DNA of 64,000 nucleotides from Paracoccus sphaerophysae (lineage in GTDB: Bacteria > Pseudomonadota > Alphaproteobacteria > Rhodobacterales > Rhodobacteraceae). The notes beneath the pieces were generated by a model. The model saw nothing but the letters and a program-made list of their open reading frames with translations, had not been told where the DNA came from and made no database searches. The stretch covers positions 1 to 64,000 of the forward strand of contig NZ_JRKS01000005.1 in the NCBI RefSeq assembly GCF_000763805.1. Direction: 5' to 3'. Position 1 is the stretch's first letter. Each line of letters begins with the position of its first letter. This document shows positions 53,356 through 61,810 of the stretch, one piece after another. The position numbers were made by a program, and so were the translations under genes.

Positions 53356-53595
53356 TCAGCAGGGTTTAGCGAGTGAGCGGCTCATGAGGCCGGGATCACG
53401 GTTCAAGTTCGTTAACCAGTTCCGACGCACTTCGCCACTCGGACTGTAAGCCTCGACGAACTCCTCTGCCGCTGGTCCATCGTCTTCGACCCATGCTCCG
53501 TGGCCTCGGATCACGGCACTCCCCTCATCTTCGAACCATATGCGCACTCGACCACCGGGTGCCGAGATACGGCCTGGCAACGCCAGGCGTGTCAT
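53356..53595 (-). CDS. Small hypothetical protein of element 2
   Basis: A 79-residue protein (start MTRLALPGRISAP) with a beta-strand-rich middle (GRVRIWFEDEGSAVIRGHG). Not recognised. It follows the next gene upstream by 20 bases in a leftward pair. Confidence 0.45.
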   Translation of the reverse strand: MTRLALPGRISAPGGRVRIWFEDEGSAVIRGHGAWVEDDGPAAEEFVEAYSPSGEVRRNWLTNLNRDPGLMSRSLAKPC

Positions 53596-53615
53596 CAGGT
53601 GCCGGGCCCGGCGGA

Positions 53616-53915
53616 TTAGCCCTCCGACGGTTCGGCCGGCGGCCCATCGAGCAACTGCCAGATCATGTTCATGCGCGCTTGCGTCATCAGTTGCGACTTG
53701 GTCAGCATGTCCTGTGTATCCAAGATTGTCTTGGTCTGTTCTTCGAGCTTGGCCACTGACACCTTCAGGAGATCGAGGGCTTCTTGTTGCCGCGTCAGAA
53801 GGGACACCAACCGTTGCCCCAAGCCCTCCTCGTCGTCCTCCGGACGCTCGAGAAGCTCCAGCAGACGGTGGAGAGGTTTGATCAATTCCTCCAGACGGAC
53901 GAATTCCGTCGCCAT
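53616..53915 (-). CDS. Small coiled-coil protein of element 2
   Basis: A 99-residue helical protein with heptad character (LIKPLHRLLELLERPEDDEEG, then KVSVAKLEEQTKTILD). It forms a likely operon with the smaller gene downstream. It looks like a genuine protein but matches no family I know. Confidence 0.5.
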   Translation of the reverse strand: MATEFVRLEELIKPLHRLLELLERPEDDEEGLGQRLVSLLTRQQEALDLLKVSVAKLEEQTKTILDTQDMLTKSQLMTQARMNMIWQLLDGPPAEPSEG

Positions 53916-54092
53916 GGGTGAAGGATTGGGCGCAGTTTCAATAGTTCCGAAGTGCCCATCTCACTGGCGTGCTCGATCTGAGTCGGCCAGTCCTGACCCC
54001 GGCATCCGCGGAACCACGTCCCTCCGGGGAACTGGAAGGCCACAGGCAATCAGGCTCGCGGAATCTCTCTATGTGTCAGGGATTCGCTTGTG

Positions 54093-54196
54093 ACGCGGCA
54101 TCCAGCCGGAAGTAGGCGTTGCGACCCACATCCGGTGCAGGATCACACCAATCCGCCGCGTGAGGGCCACCATCTTCCGCTTTGCACCGCCGCCGT
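54093..54196 (-). pseudogene. IS110-family transposase C-terminal fragment
   Basis: About 34 codons reading GGGAKRKMVALTRRIGVILHRMWV and then, after a frame change, YFRLDAAS. The VILHRMWV-x-x-x-x-FR pattern is the C-terminal end of IS110-type transposases. The rest of the gene is absent. The surrounding 53916-54614 region otherwise holds only the kinase fragment described next. Confidence 0.5.
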
Positions 54197-54417
54197 GCAA
54201 GCTGAGCGCTGCCCATGTCCTCGGCCATGAAGCCCGCCCCCCGCAGCCTATGCTGCCCGACTCGCTGCAACGGGCGATCGGTTCTACAAAACGGAGGCGC
54301 TCCGCCGACCGCCTATTGCTCCCTCCGCGCAAGAGGGCTGCTGTCATCCGCCGGCTCTAGTTTCGAGTGGATGGGTGTCGGGGGTCCGCACGGGCGTGCC
54401 GGGTGATCGGCTAAGGC

Positions 54418-54543
54418 GATCCCCGGGGCGGGCTGGGGCTGGCCAGAGCGCAGGGCATCATCGGGCGGCTTGGCGGGCGGATCATCGTGGCCAACGGCGA
54501 CCCGCGCGTGTTGGTGCAGACCGTCGAGCTGCCGCTGGGCTGA
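54418..54543 (+). pseudogene. Histidine kinase C-terminal fragment
   Basis: Forty-one codons up to a stop read RGGLGLARAQGIIGRLGGRI, then VANGDPRVLVQTVELPLG. The first part is a G2-box ATP-binding end of a sensor kinase. No kinase sequence precedes it, so it is a remnant left by a deletion or insertion. Confidence 0.6.
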
Positions 54544-54614
54544 ACGCGCCGAGGGCTTCTCAGGATCGCATCAGCCGCGCGCGTCAGGCCGGGAACGAAG
54601 CCCCTCGGTCATGC

Positions 54615-55397
54615 TCACGCCGCCCGGATGTCGCGGCCCATCTCGTCGTGCAGCGGGCCATCGACGATCAGCTGCGGACAGCCGCGCCGGCACGGCTCGA
54701 TCCGGGCGCGGACGGCATAGGTGCCCGCCAGCATCGTCTCGGTGATGACCTCGGCCGTCGGGCCTGCGGCGCGCAGGCGCCCGTCCGCCAGCACCAGCGT
54801 CTGCGCGGCATAGCGCAGTGCCTGGTTCAGGTCGTGCAGCGCCACGATGGCGACCATGCCGCTGGCTGCGGCCGAGTCGCGCACCAGCTCCAGCACCTCG
54901 ACCTGCCGGTGCAGATCCAGGGCCGAGGTCGGCTCGTCCATCAGCAGCACGTCTGGTTCGCGCACCAGCACCTGCGCCAGTGACACCAGCTGGCGCTGCC
55001 CGCCCGACAGCTCGCCCAGGTTGCGCGAGGCCAAGGGCGCGATGTTCAGCAGGTCCAGCACCGCGTCGCTGCGGGCCAGTTCCGCGTCAGTCACGCGCCA
55101 GCCGCCGCGCCCGCCGCGCCCGGCCAGCAGGATGCTTTCGAACACCGTCAGCACCGCGTTGGCGCCGGTGTCCTGCGGCATATAGCAGATGCCGCCGCGA
55201 TGGGCGCCCGTGACGGTGACGGTCCCGGTGCCCTTCAGCACCCCGGCGATGCGGCGGAACAGCGTGGACTTGCCCGCCGCGTTGGGACCGACCAGCGCGG
55301 TCAGTTGGCCGCCCGCCAGCGCAGGGACGCTGACGCCGGACAGCACGTCGCGCCCGCCCAGCCGGGCGCCGAGGTCGGAAAGGGTCAGGGTCACCAT
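54615..55397 (-). CDS. Iron-siderophore ABC transporter, ATP-binding protein
   Basis: A 260-residue FecE/FepC-type ATPase. Walker A is VGPNAAGKST, the signature LSGGQRQL, Walker B VLLMDEPTSALD, and the switch His is in VALHDLNQ. It should energise import through the adjacent FecCD-type permease. The start at 55397 overlaps the permease stop by seven bases. It is the last gene of the leftward operon. Confidence 0.92.
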   Translation of the reverse strand: MVTLTLSDLGARLGGRDVLSGVSVPALAGGQLTALVGPNAAGKSTLFRRIAGVLKGTGTVTVTGAHRGGICYMPQDTGANAVLTVFESILLAGRGGRGGWRVTDAELARSDAVLDLLNIAPLASRNLGELSGGQRQLVSLAQVLVREPDVLLMDEPTSALDLHRQVEVLELVRDSAAASGMVAIVALHDLNQALRYAAQTLVLADGRLRAAGPTAEVITETMLAGTYAVRARIEPCRRGCPQLIVDGPLHDEMGRDIRAA

Positions 55398-56461
55398 GCG
55401 CGGCCTCGGTTCGAAAAGATCAGCACGACGAAAAACGGCACCCCCACCAGCGCGGTGACGACGCCCACCGGCAGGATCGCGCCGGGGATCAGCATCTTGG
55501 ACAGGACCGAGGTCGCCGACAGCATCGCCGCCCCCGCCAGCGCAGAGGCGGGCAGGAAGAAGCGCTGGTCCTCGCCCACCAGCATCCGGGCGATATGCGG
55601 GCCGACCAGGCCGACAAAGCCGATGGTTCCGACGAAGGCGACCGGCACCGCCGCCAGCAGCGCGACCAGCATCATCACCCGCAGCCGCAGGCCGCGCACA
55701 TCGATGCCCATCGCCGCCGCCTTGTCATCGCCCAGCCGCAGCGTGGTCAGCGCCCAAGCCTGCCGCATCATCAGCGGCAGGACCAGCGCCAGCACCCCCG
55801 CGATGATCGCCACCTTGGGCCAGGTCGCCTTGGTCAGGCTGCCCATGGTCCAGAACACCACCGCGCCAAGCGCCTGTTCGGACGCCAGGAACTGCATCAG
55901 CGCCAGCGCCGCGTTGAAGGTGAACACCAGCGCGATGCCCAGCAGCACGATGGTTTCCACCGCCACCCCGCGCATTCCCGAGGCAAAATGAATGATCATT
56001 GCCGCCGCCATGGCCATCACAAAGGCATTCAGCGGCACCGCCCATGACAGCGCGCCGGGCACGCCGATGCCGACCACGATCGCCAGCGCCGCACCAAAGC
56101 TGGCCGCGGCCGAGATGCCCAGCGTGAAGGGGCTGGCGAGCGGGTTGCCGAGGATCGTCTGCATCTGCGCCCCCGACACCGACAGCGCCGCGCCGGTGAC
56201 GACTGCCAGCAGGGCGATGGGCATGCGGATCGACCAGATCACCACCCGCTGCTGCACATCGACGCCGCCCGCGTCGAACAGCGCCGCCAGCACCTGGGCG
56301 ATGGTATAGTTCGCCGGCCCCAGCGCCATGTCGAAGCCGATCGACACGGCCAGCGCCAGCAGGATCAGCGCCAGCAGAACGATCCGCCGCGCCGCCCGCG
56401 CCCGATAAGCGGCGCCCCCCGAGGGGACCGCCGCAGCCGGGGCCATGTCGAGCGCCGTCAT
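55391..56461 (-). CDS. Iron-siderophore ABC transporter, FecCD permease
   Basis: A 356-residue permease with about nine or ten membrane segments and family motifs RMPIALLAVVTGAALSVSGAQMQ, NPLASPFTLGIS and FVGLVGPHIARMLVG (each in part). A single permease gene suggests a homodimer. The start overlaps the binding-protein stop by one base (TGATG). Confidence 0.92.
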   Translation of the reverse strand: MTALDMAPAAAVPSGGAAYRARAARRIVLLALILLALAVSIGFDMALGPANYTIAQVLAALFDAGGVDVQQRVVIWSIRMPIALLAVVTGAALSVSGAQMQTILGNPLASPFTLGISAAASFGAALAIVVGIGVPGALSWAVPLNAFVMAMAAAMIIHFASGMRGVAVETIVLLGIALVFTFNAALALMQFLASEQALGAVVFWTMGSLTKATWPKVAIIAGVLALVLPLMMRQAWALTTLRLGDDKAAAMGIDVRGLRLRVMMLVALLAAVPVAFVGTIGFVGLVGPHIARMLVGEDQRFFLPASALAGAAMLSATSVLSKMLIPGAILPVGVVTALVGVPFFVVLIFSNRGRAW

Positions 56462-57573
56462 CACTCGCCCTTCAGCGACACGAACAGGCCCGGCTGATAG
56501 CCCACCGGCAGGAACTTTTCGTGGAACGCCTGCATGGTGGCGCTCGGGTCGACGTCCGCGAACGCCTCGGGGTGCAGCCATTTGCCCAGTTGCTGGACGG
56601 CGGCGAACTGATAGGGGCTGTTATAGAACTGGTGCCAGATGGCGTGGACGTTGCCGTCCTGAACCGCCTTGACGCCGGTAAAGGCCGGGCGCTGCATCAG
56701 CGCCGCCAGCTTGTCCCGCGCCTTGTCCATGTCGGACCCCGGCCCCATGCCGACCCAAGCGCCGCCGGGGGCGGAGCTTTCCCATTCGCCCCCCGTCACG
56801 ACGATCTGCGCCGGGTCCGCCGCGATGATCTGTTCGGGGTTCACCGTGCCGAAGGTGGCCGGGATGATGTCCCTGGCCATGTTGGTGCCGCCCGCCATCT
56901 CGACCATGCGGCCGAAGTTCTCGTCCCCGAAGGACATGCAGCAGTCGTCGGAATAGCCGCCCGCACGTTCCACGAAGACCACCGGGCGGTCGCTGACGGA
57001 CGCCAGCCGTTTCGCGGTGTCGTCCAGCACCTCCTTGCGGAAGGCGATCAGATCCTCGGCCACCTGGGCGCGGTCGAACAGCTGGCCGATCAGCCGCAGG
57101 CTGGGCTCGGTGTTCTGCATCGGCTTTTCGCGGAAATCGACATAGACGACGGGGATGCCCGCGGCGGCCAGCTTTTCGACGGCGCCGGATTCCTCGGTCG
57201 AGGTTCTGGCCACGATATTCATCATCACCACGTCAGGCTTCAGCGTCACCGCCTGCTCGATGTCGAAGGTGCCGTCCTTGACGCCTCCGAAGGTCGGCAG
57301 GGCGTCGGCGTCCGGCCATTTCGCCTTGTAGGCCGCCCAGGTGCCGGGGTCGTTCTTCTTGAGGTCGTCCCGCCAGCCGACGACGCGCTGGAACGGCGCC
57401 TCCTTGTCCAGCGCCGCGACCACGTAAAGCTGGCGCCCTTCGCCCAGCAGCACGCGGTCCACGGGCAGGTCGACCGTGACCTCGCGCCCGGCGAAGTCGG
57501 TGACGGTGGTCGGCTGGGCCCACAGGGGCGTGGCGGCGAGAATCAGGGTGGCCGAGGCCAGGGTCAGACGCAT
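56461..57573 (-). CDS. Iron-siderophore ABC transporter, periplasmic binding protein
   Basis: A 370-residue exported binding protein with a signal peptide (residues 1-19, ending LWA-Q). The first domain opens VTDFAGREVTVDLPVDRVL, as in the FecB/TroA-like clan. A DDCCMSFGDENFGRMVEMAGG stretch and a long helix between lobes follow. It probably binds ferric siderophore, heme or another chelate; no TonB receptor lies nearby to narrow this. It heads the operon downstream of an AT-rich promoter region. Confidence 0.88.
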   Translation of the reverse strand: MRLTLASATLILAATPLWAQPTTVTDFAGREVTVDLPVDRVLLGEGRQLYVVAALDKEAPFQRVVGWRDDLKKNDPGTWAAYKAKWPDADALPTFGGVKDGTFDIEQAVTLKPDVVMMNIVARTSTEESGAVEKLAAAGIPVVYVDFREKPMQNTEPSLRLIGQLFDRAQVAEDLIAFRKEVLDDTAKRLASVSDRPVVFVERAGGYSDDCCMSFGDENFGRMVEMAGGTNMARDIIPATFGTVNPEQIIAADPAQIVVTGGEWESSAPGGAWVGMGPGSDMDKARDKLAALMQRPAFTGVKAVQDGNVHAIWHQFYNSPYQFAAVQQLGKWLHPEAFADVDPSATMQAFHEKFLPVGYQPGLFVSLKGE

Positions 57574-57600
57574 GGGGGCGTTCCGGTTTGAACTCTGACC

Positions 57601-57660
57601 GCGGTCTTTTCATGTCATACTAAATTAGTCAACATCTAATCCGACTATTTAGGTATACTA
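57601..57660 (-). promoter_or_regulatory. AT-rich promoter/operator of the iron transporter
   Basis: A sharply AT-rich 60-base block in otherwise GC-rich DNA, 28-87 bases before the binding-protein start. Read on the minus strand it holds CTAAATAGTC, a gap, and GACTAATTTAG (an imperfect inverted repeat) plus TTGACT. It looks like a promoter with an iron-responsive operator, but I cannot assign Fur, RirA or Irr. Confidence 0.4.
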
Positions 57661-57784
57661 TGAGTGGCGGGCGTTCGGTGGTGGGCCTCGGCCGCCACAA
57701 TTCCCCCTTGCCGGTCAACCGGCGCACCCATCTTCGACCCTCATCCCCGGCGCGCCCCTCACATCCGGCGCCGATTCTGCGCGG

Positions 57785-58164
57785 TTGGTCCTGCTGTTGC
57801 CGCACCTCGACGGACTCGGCATGGCAAGCGCCTTTGATCCCAAGATTGGCGAGACGGTTTGCGATCCGGCCTGCGGCACGGGTTGCTTCCTTCTCGCAGC
57901 CTATGACCACATGAAGACCGAGACCCAGGACCGCTTGAAGCTGCGCGCCCTGCGCCATACCGCTTTCGCCGGCGTCGACATCGTGGACGAAGTGGTGCGC
58001 CTGTGTGCGATGAACCTCTATCTCACGGGATCGGCAACGGGGGCAGCCCCGTGGTCCAGGGTGACGCGCTCGCTAATGATGGCGGCGGGCGGTTCAAGGT
58101 CGTGCTGACGAACCCGCCCTTCGGGAAGAAGTCGAGTTACAAGGTGGTGGGCGAGGATGGCTGG
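57785..58164 (+). pseudogene. Type I restriction-modification methylase (hsdM) fragment, frameshifted
   Basis: An internal HsdM fragment. It shows the SAM motif DPACGTGCFLLAAYDHM, then HTAFAGVDIV, a frame change, and the catalytic NPPF motif in VVLTNPPFGKKSSYKVVGEDG. The break occurs near 58020-58023: inserting one base in CTCACGGG restores HsdM-like LHGIGNGGSPVV. The N-terminal third is absent, and the 3' side is cut by the IS256-type sequence. No hsdS or hsdR is present. Non-functional. Confidence 0.75.
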
Positions 58165-58217
58165 GAGTATCCGAAACTCTGTGTATCTGATCTGGCCCAT
58201 GCGGTTTTCAGATACGT

Positions 58218-59233
58218 TCATGCCTCGAAGCGGCCGGCGAACATTATGGCCAGCTGATTTCGGGCGGCAACCCACGCTCGAACGGTCCTGCCGCCCTTTT
58301 CGAAGTTGCGGATGGCCAGGAAGATCAGCTTGGTTGCGGCCTCCTCGGTGGGGAACGAGCCCTTGGTCTTCAGGGTTTTCCGCAGCACCCGGTTCAACGA
58401 TTCCACGGCGTTCGTGGTGTAGATGATCTTTCGGATTGCCGTGCTGAAAGCAAAGAACGGGATCACCTCGGCCCAGGCCCGTCGCCAGGCGGGGGCGATG
58501 GACGGGTATTTCGCTGACGCGAACCTTCGGTTCCCGGCCCATGTCTGCTGGAAAGCGTCCAGCCTGTGGGCGGCCTCCTCGGCGGTCGGGGCCTCGTAGA
58601 TCGGGCGCAGTCCGGCAGCCACGGCCTTGCGGTCCTTCCAACTGCAAAAGCTAATGGAATGCCGGATCAGGTGAACGATGCAGGTCTGGACCATGGTCTC
58701 AGGGAAGGCCGCGGTGATGGCCTCCGGGAAGCCCTTCAGCCCGTCCACGACAGCTATCAGGATGTCCTGGACGCCCCGGTTGCGCAGTTCTGTCATCACC
58801 GACAACCAGAACTTGGCGCCCTCGGTGTCGGCGATCCAGAGGCCGAGGACCTCACGCTCGCCTTCCCGGGTGACGCCCAGGGCGATGTAGACCGCCTTGT
58901 TCCTGACCATCCGGCTGTCGGCATCGCGGATCTGCACCCGCAGCGCGTCGAAAATGACGATCGGATACATCCGGTCCAGCGCCCGATGCTGCCATTCCCG
59001 GACCTCGTCCAGCACGGCATTGGTGACGCGGCTGATCAGGTCCGGGGACACCCGCAGGCCGTAAAGCTCCTCGAGATGTGCTTGGATGTCGCGCATGGAC
59101 AGTCCGGCGGCATAGAGCCCGATGATCTTGTCATCCACCCCGTCGATCCGGGTCTGACCCTTCCTGACCAGTTCCGGCTCGAAGCTGCCGTCCCGATCAC
59201 GCGGCACCGCCAGCGGCACCTCGCCGTCCGAAG
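58218..59233 (-). mobile_element. IS256-family transposase, N-terminally truncated
   Basis: About 338 transposase residues from DGEVPLAVPRDRDGSFEP to AIMFAGRFEA, with the DDE-type core (FDALRVQIRD, VVDGLKGFPEAI, TTNAVESLNRVLRK). Full-length relatives have about 80-110 more N-terminal residues; here that part is replaced by integrase sequence, joined near 59233. Without the DNA-binding N-terminus and with no second terminal repeat visible, it is probably inactive. Confidence 0.85.
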
Positions 59234-59529
59234 GCACGCTTCTCCGCGTTTGGGTCCTCACAGTTCTTGAGAGCGAGAAGGCAAGCCATCGCTTTCTGCC
59301 GGGCATCCTTCAGTGACAACATGGGATAGGGCCCAAGTGTGACGGTAGCCATGCGCCCGTCGCGTCCGCGGGCCTTCAGCAGGAATGTCCGCTCACCCTG
59401 CGCGCCGACACGCAGCCGCAGGCCCTTCTGCAAGGTGTCTGAATACTCCGTGCGCCGACCGGTGTCTTTGAGGTTGCGTAGCCAACCGTCAGTCATGTTC
59501 CGCCGGCTTTCCATTCGGATTGTGGTCAT
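59234..59529 (-). pseudogene. Integrase N-terminal fragment (element 2)
   Basis: About 98 residues of the arm-type DNA-binding domain of a tyrosine integrase (RNLKDTGRRTEYSDTL, GLRLRVGAQGERTFLL, ATVTLGPYPMLSLKDARQKA). The frame then enters IS256-like sequence, so core and catalytic domains are missing. It lies about 200 bases from att copy 3 and was presumably the recombinase of element 2. Confidence 0.8.
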
Positions 59530-59545
59530 GCCGCTCGTCCTTTCT

Positions 59546-59566
59546 CGGGGCTGCACCGGGGCTTCA
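59546..59566 (+). repeat. 21-bp direct repeat near element 2 right end
   Basis: The 21 bases here (core GGGGCTGCACCGGGGCTT) recur exactly and in the same orientation at 53306-53326, close to the left end of element 2. Confidence 0.5.
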
Positions 59567-59607
59567 AACGCGGCGTGCTGTTCTGCTTTAATCTGAGTCA
59601 TCGTCAA

Positions 59608-59725
59608 CCATAGTCACGACCACTTTCGTCGATAAACATAGCATACCATTGTTTTTATTGTTGTTTCTATAGTTCATTTTGATTTATACTGACTCATCTT
59701 GACAACCGAAGTCAGGATGAGAGAG
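59608..59725. promoter_or_regulatory. AT-rich region between integrase remnant and att copy 3
   Basis: A 118-base AT-rich stretch (about 59635-59695 is richest) with an inverted repeat CTCATC (59693-59698) / GATGAG (59716-59721). It looks like the attachment-site arm and promoter region of element 2's integrase. No gene. Confidence 0.45.
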
Positions 59726-59773
59726 GGATTGAAAATCCGCGTGTCGGCGGTTCAGATCAGTCTCCGGGCACCA
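59726..59773 (+). repeat. att copy 3 (right end of element 2)
   Basis: A 48-base copy of the tRNA-Phe 3' end with two mismatches in the T-arm region (TTCAGATCAG instead of TTCAAATCCG), ending GCACCA. Like att copy 2 it is followed by CTCCT. Right boundary of the island. Confidence 0.85.
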
Positions 59774-59884
59774 CTCCTCTTGCCATGACGGTGTGCTGTG
59801 CGGGCCCCTGCGATGCGTGCCGTGGTACGCACCGCGCCGGGATCGCGGGGCGTCGCGCCCGTTCCCGCGCCTGCCGGGCGCGGT

Positions 59885-61643
59885 TCACTCGCAGGCATGG
59901 CTGTCCGCCGCCGTAACCGGACCAGAGCCGCGATAGGTCACGGTCAGCGAATAGACGCAGACCGGCAGAGAGACCGCCCGATCGGCCGATACCAGCGTCA
60001 TCTCGCCCGGCGCCGCGCCCTTTCCATCCACGCCTGCAGCGCCGCGAACATCTCGTCGCGGCCCGAGGCGGGCTGCGGCACGGGGACCGAGGGCGCGCCT
60101 TCCTGCCGGCCGCTATGGGTGAAGCCCGGGACCAGGTGCAGGCGGAAGAACGACTGCACCGCCTCGGCCCCGCCCATCCCCGCGAGTACCTGTTCGTAGT
60201 AATGGATCGCGCCCTGCGCCGGGATGTATCGTCGGCGAGCCCCTGATACATCACCATCCGCCCGCCGCCCTTCTGGCAGGCGGACAGGCCCGGATCGTCG
60301 GTGTTGATCCGGTTGAACTCGGGCTGCAGCCGCAGACCTTCCTTCTGCGCGCGGGTCAGCCCCTGATAGTCCAGCGCCTCGCGCCAGCGATCGGCGCCGT
60401 TCCCGGTGGCGTTCGCCATGAACTGGCTGCCGAGAGTCGGGTCCTGCAGGGACAGCGCGGCCTGATCGGCGGCGAGGAAGATGCCCGGCGCTCCCCCCGC
60501 CGGGGTCAGCGCCAGATTGGTGCCGCGGGTCCAGCCGAACCACAGCCGCCCCCCGAGCCCCGTCCCGCCGCCGTTGTCGCTCGCGGGGTCGGGGCGCTGC
60601 CATCGGCGGTCTGGCCGTACCAGATCTTGTCGATGACCTTCGCCTCCTCGGGCGTCAGGCCCGGGTCCTTCGCCGCGTCATGGGCACAGGACAGCGGGTC
60701 GATCAGGAACCCCAGCCCGGCCCCGCCGCAGGCCGCGATGGCCGCCTTGGTCGCCGCGGTCAACTGGCGGGCGGGATCGGCGCCCCGAGGTCGCGCTGCA
60801 TCGCGATCGGCCCGTACAGACCCGCCGTGTGGTAGCGCGTCCAGTTGATGGCCGGCGCGCCGACCGGGATGCCGTCGAAATCCTCGGGGAAGACCTGGGC
60901 CAGCTTCGGCGCCTGCCGGCCGCCGGTGGAAAACCCGTCCCAATAGGCAAAGTCATGCGGCCGGCCGTAGCGGATGCGGGTCACGGCCTTGGTTGTTTCG
61001 GCCACTCATGCAGGCTGCGCTCGGCGAAATCCTGCCAGCCCACGGTGTTGATGCTGCCGTCCGGCTTCATCGCAAAGGACGGGTCGATGGGCGAGCCGAC
61101 ATGGCCGTTATCCGAGGTGGCGACGACGAAGCCCTTGCCCGCGGCAGCGGCGTGCAGGTCGTCGCTGGCGACGACGGACAGGCTCGCCTGCGGGGTGCCG
61201 GCCCAGCCGCTGTTGCCATAGGCGCGGATGCGGCCGTTCCAGTCGGCGGGGTCGGGCAGCAGGATCTCGATCCCGATCCCGGCCGAGGTCGAGGGCGCGC
61301 CCTTGGGTCCCGGGTTCCCCGGGCCGACGCGCAGCTTGACGAGGCAGAGGTCGGTCGCCGCGACCGGGGCAGGGGCCTGCGGGGCGCCCTCGACCACCGT
61401 CGCCGCCGGCTGCCCCTGCGGGTCGATCACCAGCGGCTCGCCGCGGCGGAAGGGCTTGACCAGCAGGATCTCGGTCTGGGGCAGATCGGCCAGGGCGGAC
61501 TCCAGGCTGCCGTCGCAGGCCAGCGCCGCGGGGGTCTGCTGGGCGGCGGCCGGCGCGGCCCAGGCCAGCGCGAGAACCGCCGTGGTCAGGGTCAGGGCGC
61601 GGACCGGACCGCCGCCGAGCCTGCGAGCTGAGATCGGTGCCAT
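59885..61643 (-). pseudogene. Tannase/feruloyl esterase family gene with multiple frameshifts
   Basis: An exported tannase-family protein can be followed through six frame segments. It has a signal peptide (LALAWAAPAAAQQ), TSDNGHVGS, the nucleophile block WDGFSTGGRQ, PEDFDGIPVGAPAINWT, then YGQTADGS, WFGWTRGTNL, GLADD/YIPAQGAIHYYEQ, HLVPGFTHSG and a C-terminal YSLTVTYRGSGP...ACE. Shifts lie near 61003, 60775, 60598, 60233 and 60018, each consistent with a single-base change. The gene is either decayed or the assembly carries several indels here. It starts the chromosome to the right of the island. Confidence 0.8.
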
Positions 61644-61810
61644 GTTCGGTGTGTCGGGATACTCCGCCATCTGCAGCCCCCTGCGCCGATCGCGGGCGCC
61701 CGCCCGCGCGGTGTCGCCGAGGCTAGCGCAAAGCGCGGGCACGCAAGCGCGGAGAGCCGGGGGTCGGGACGTCAGCAGACACCCTGGCCATGGCGGCGAT
61801 GAGGCCCCCC

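Noticed and set aside
59726-59773. A third tRNA-Phe gene
   Set aside because: Same reason: 3' fragment only, with T-arm mismatches.
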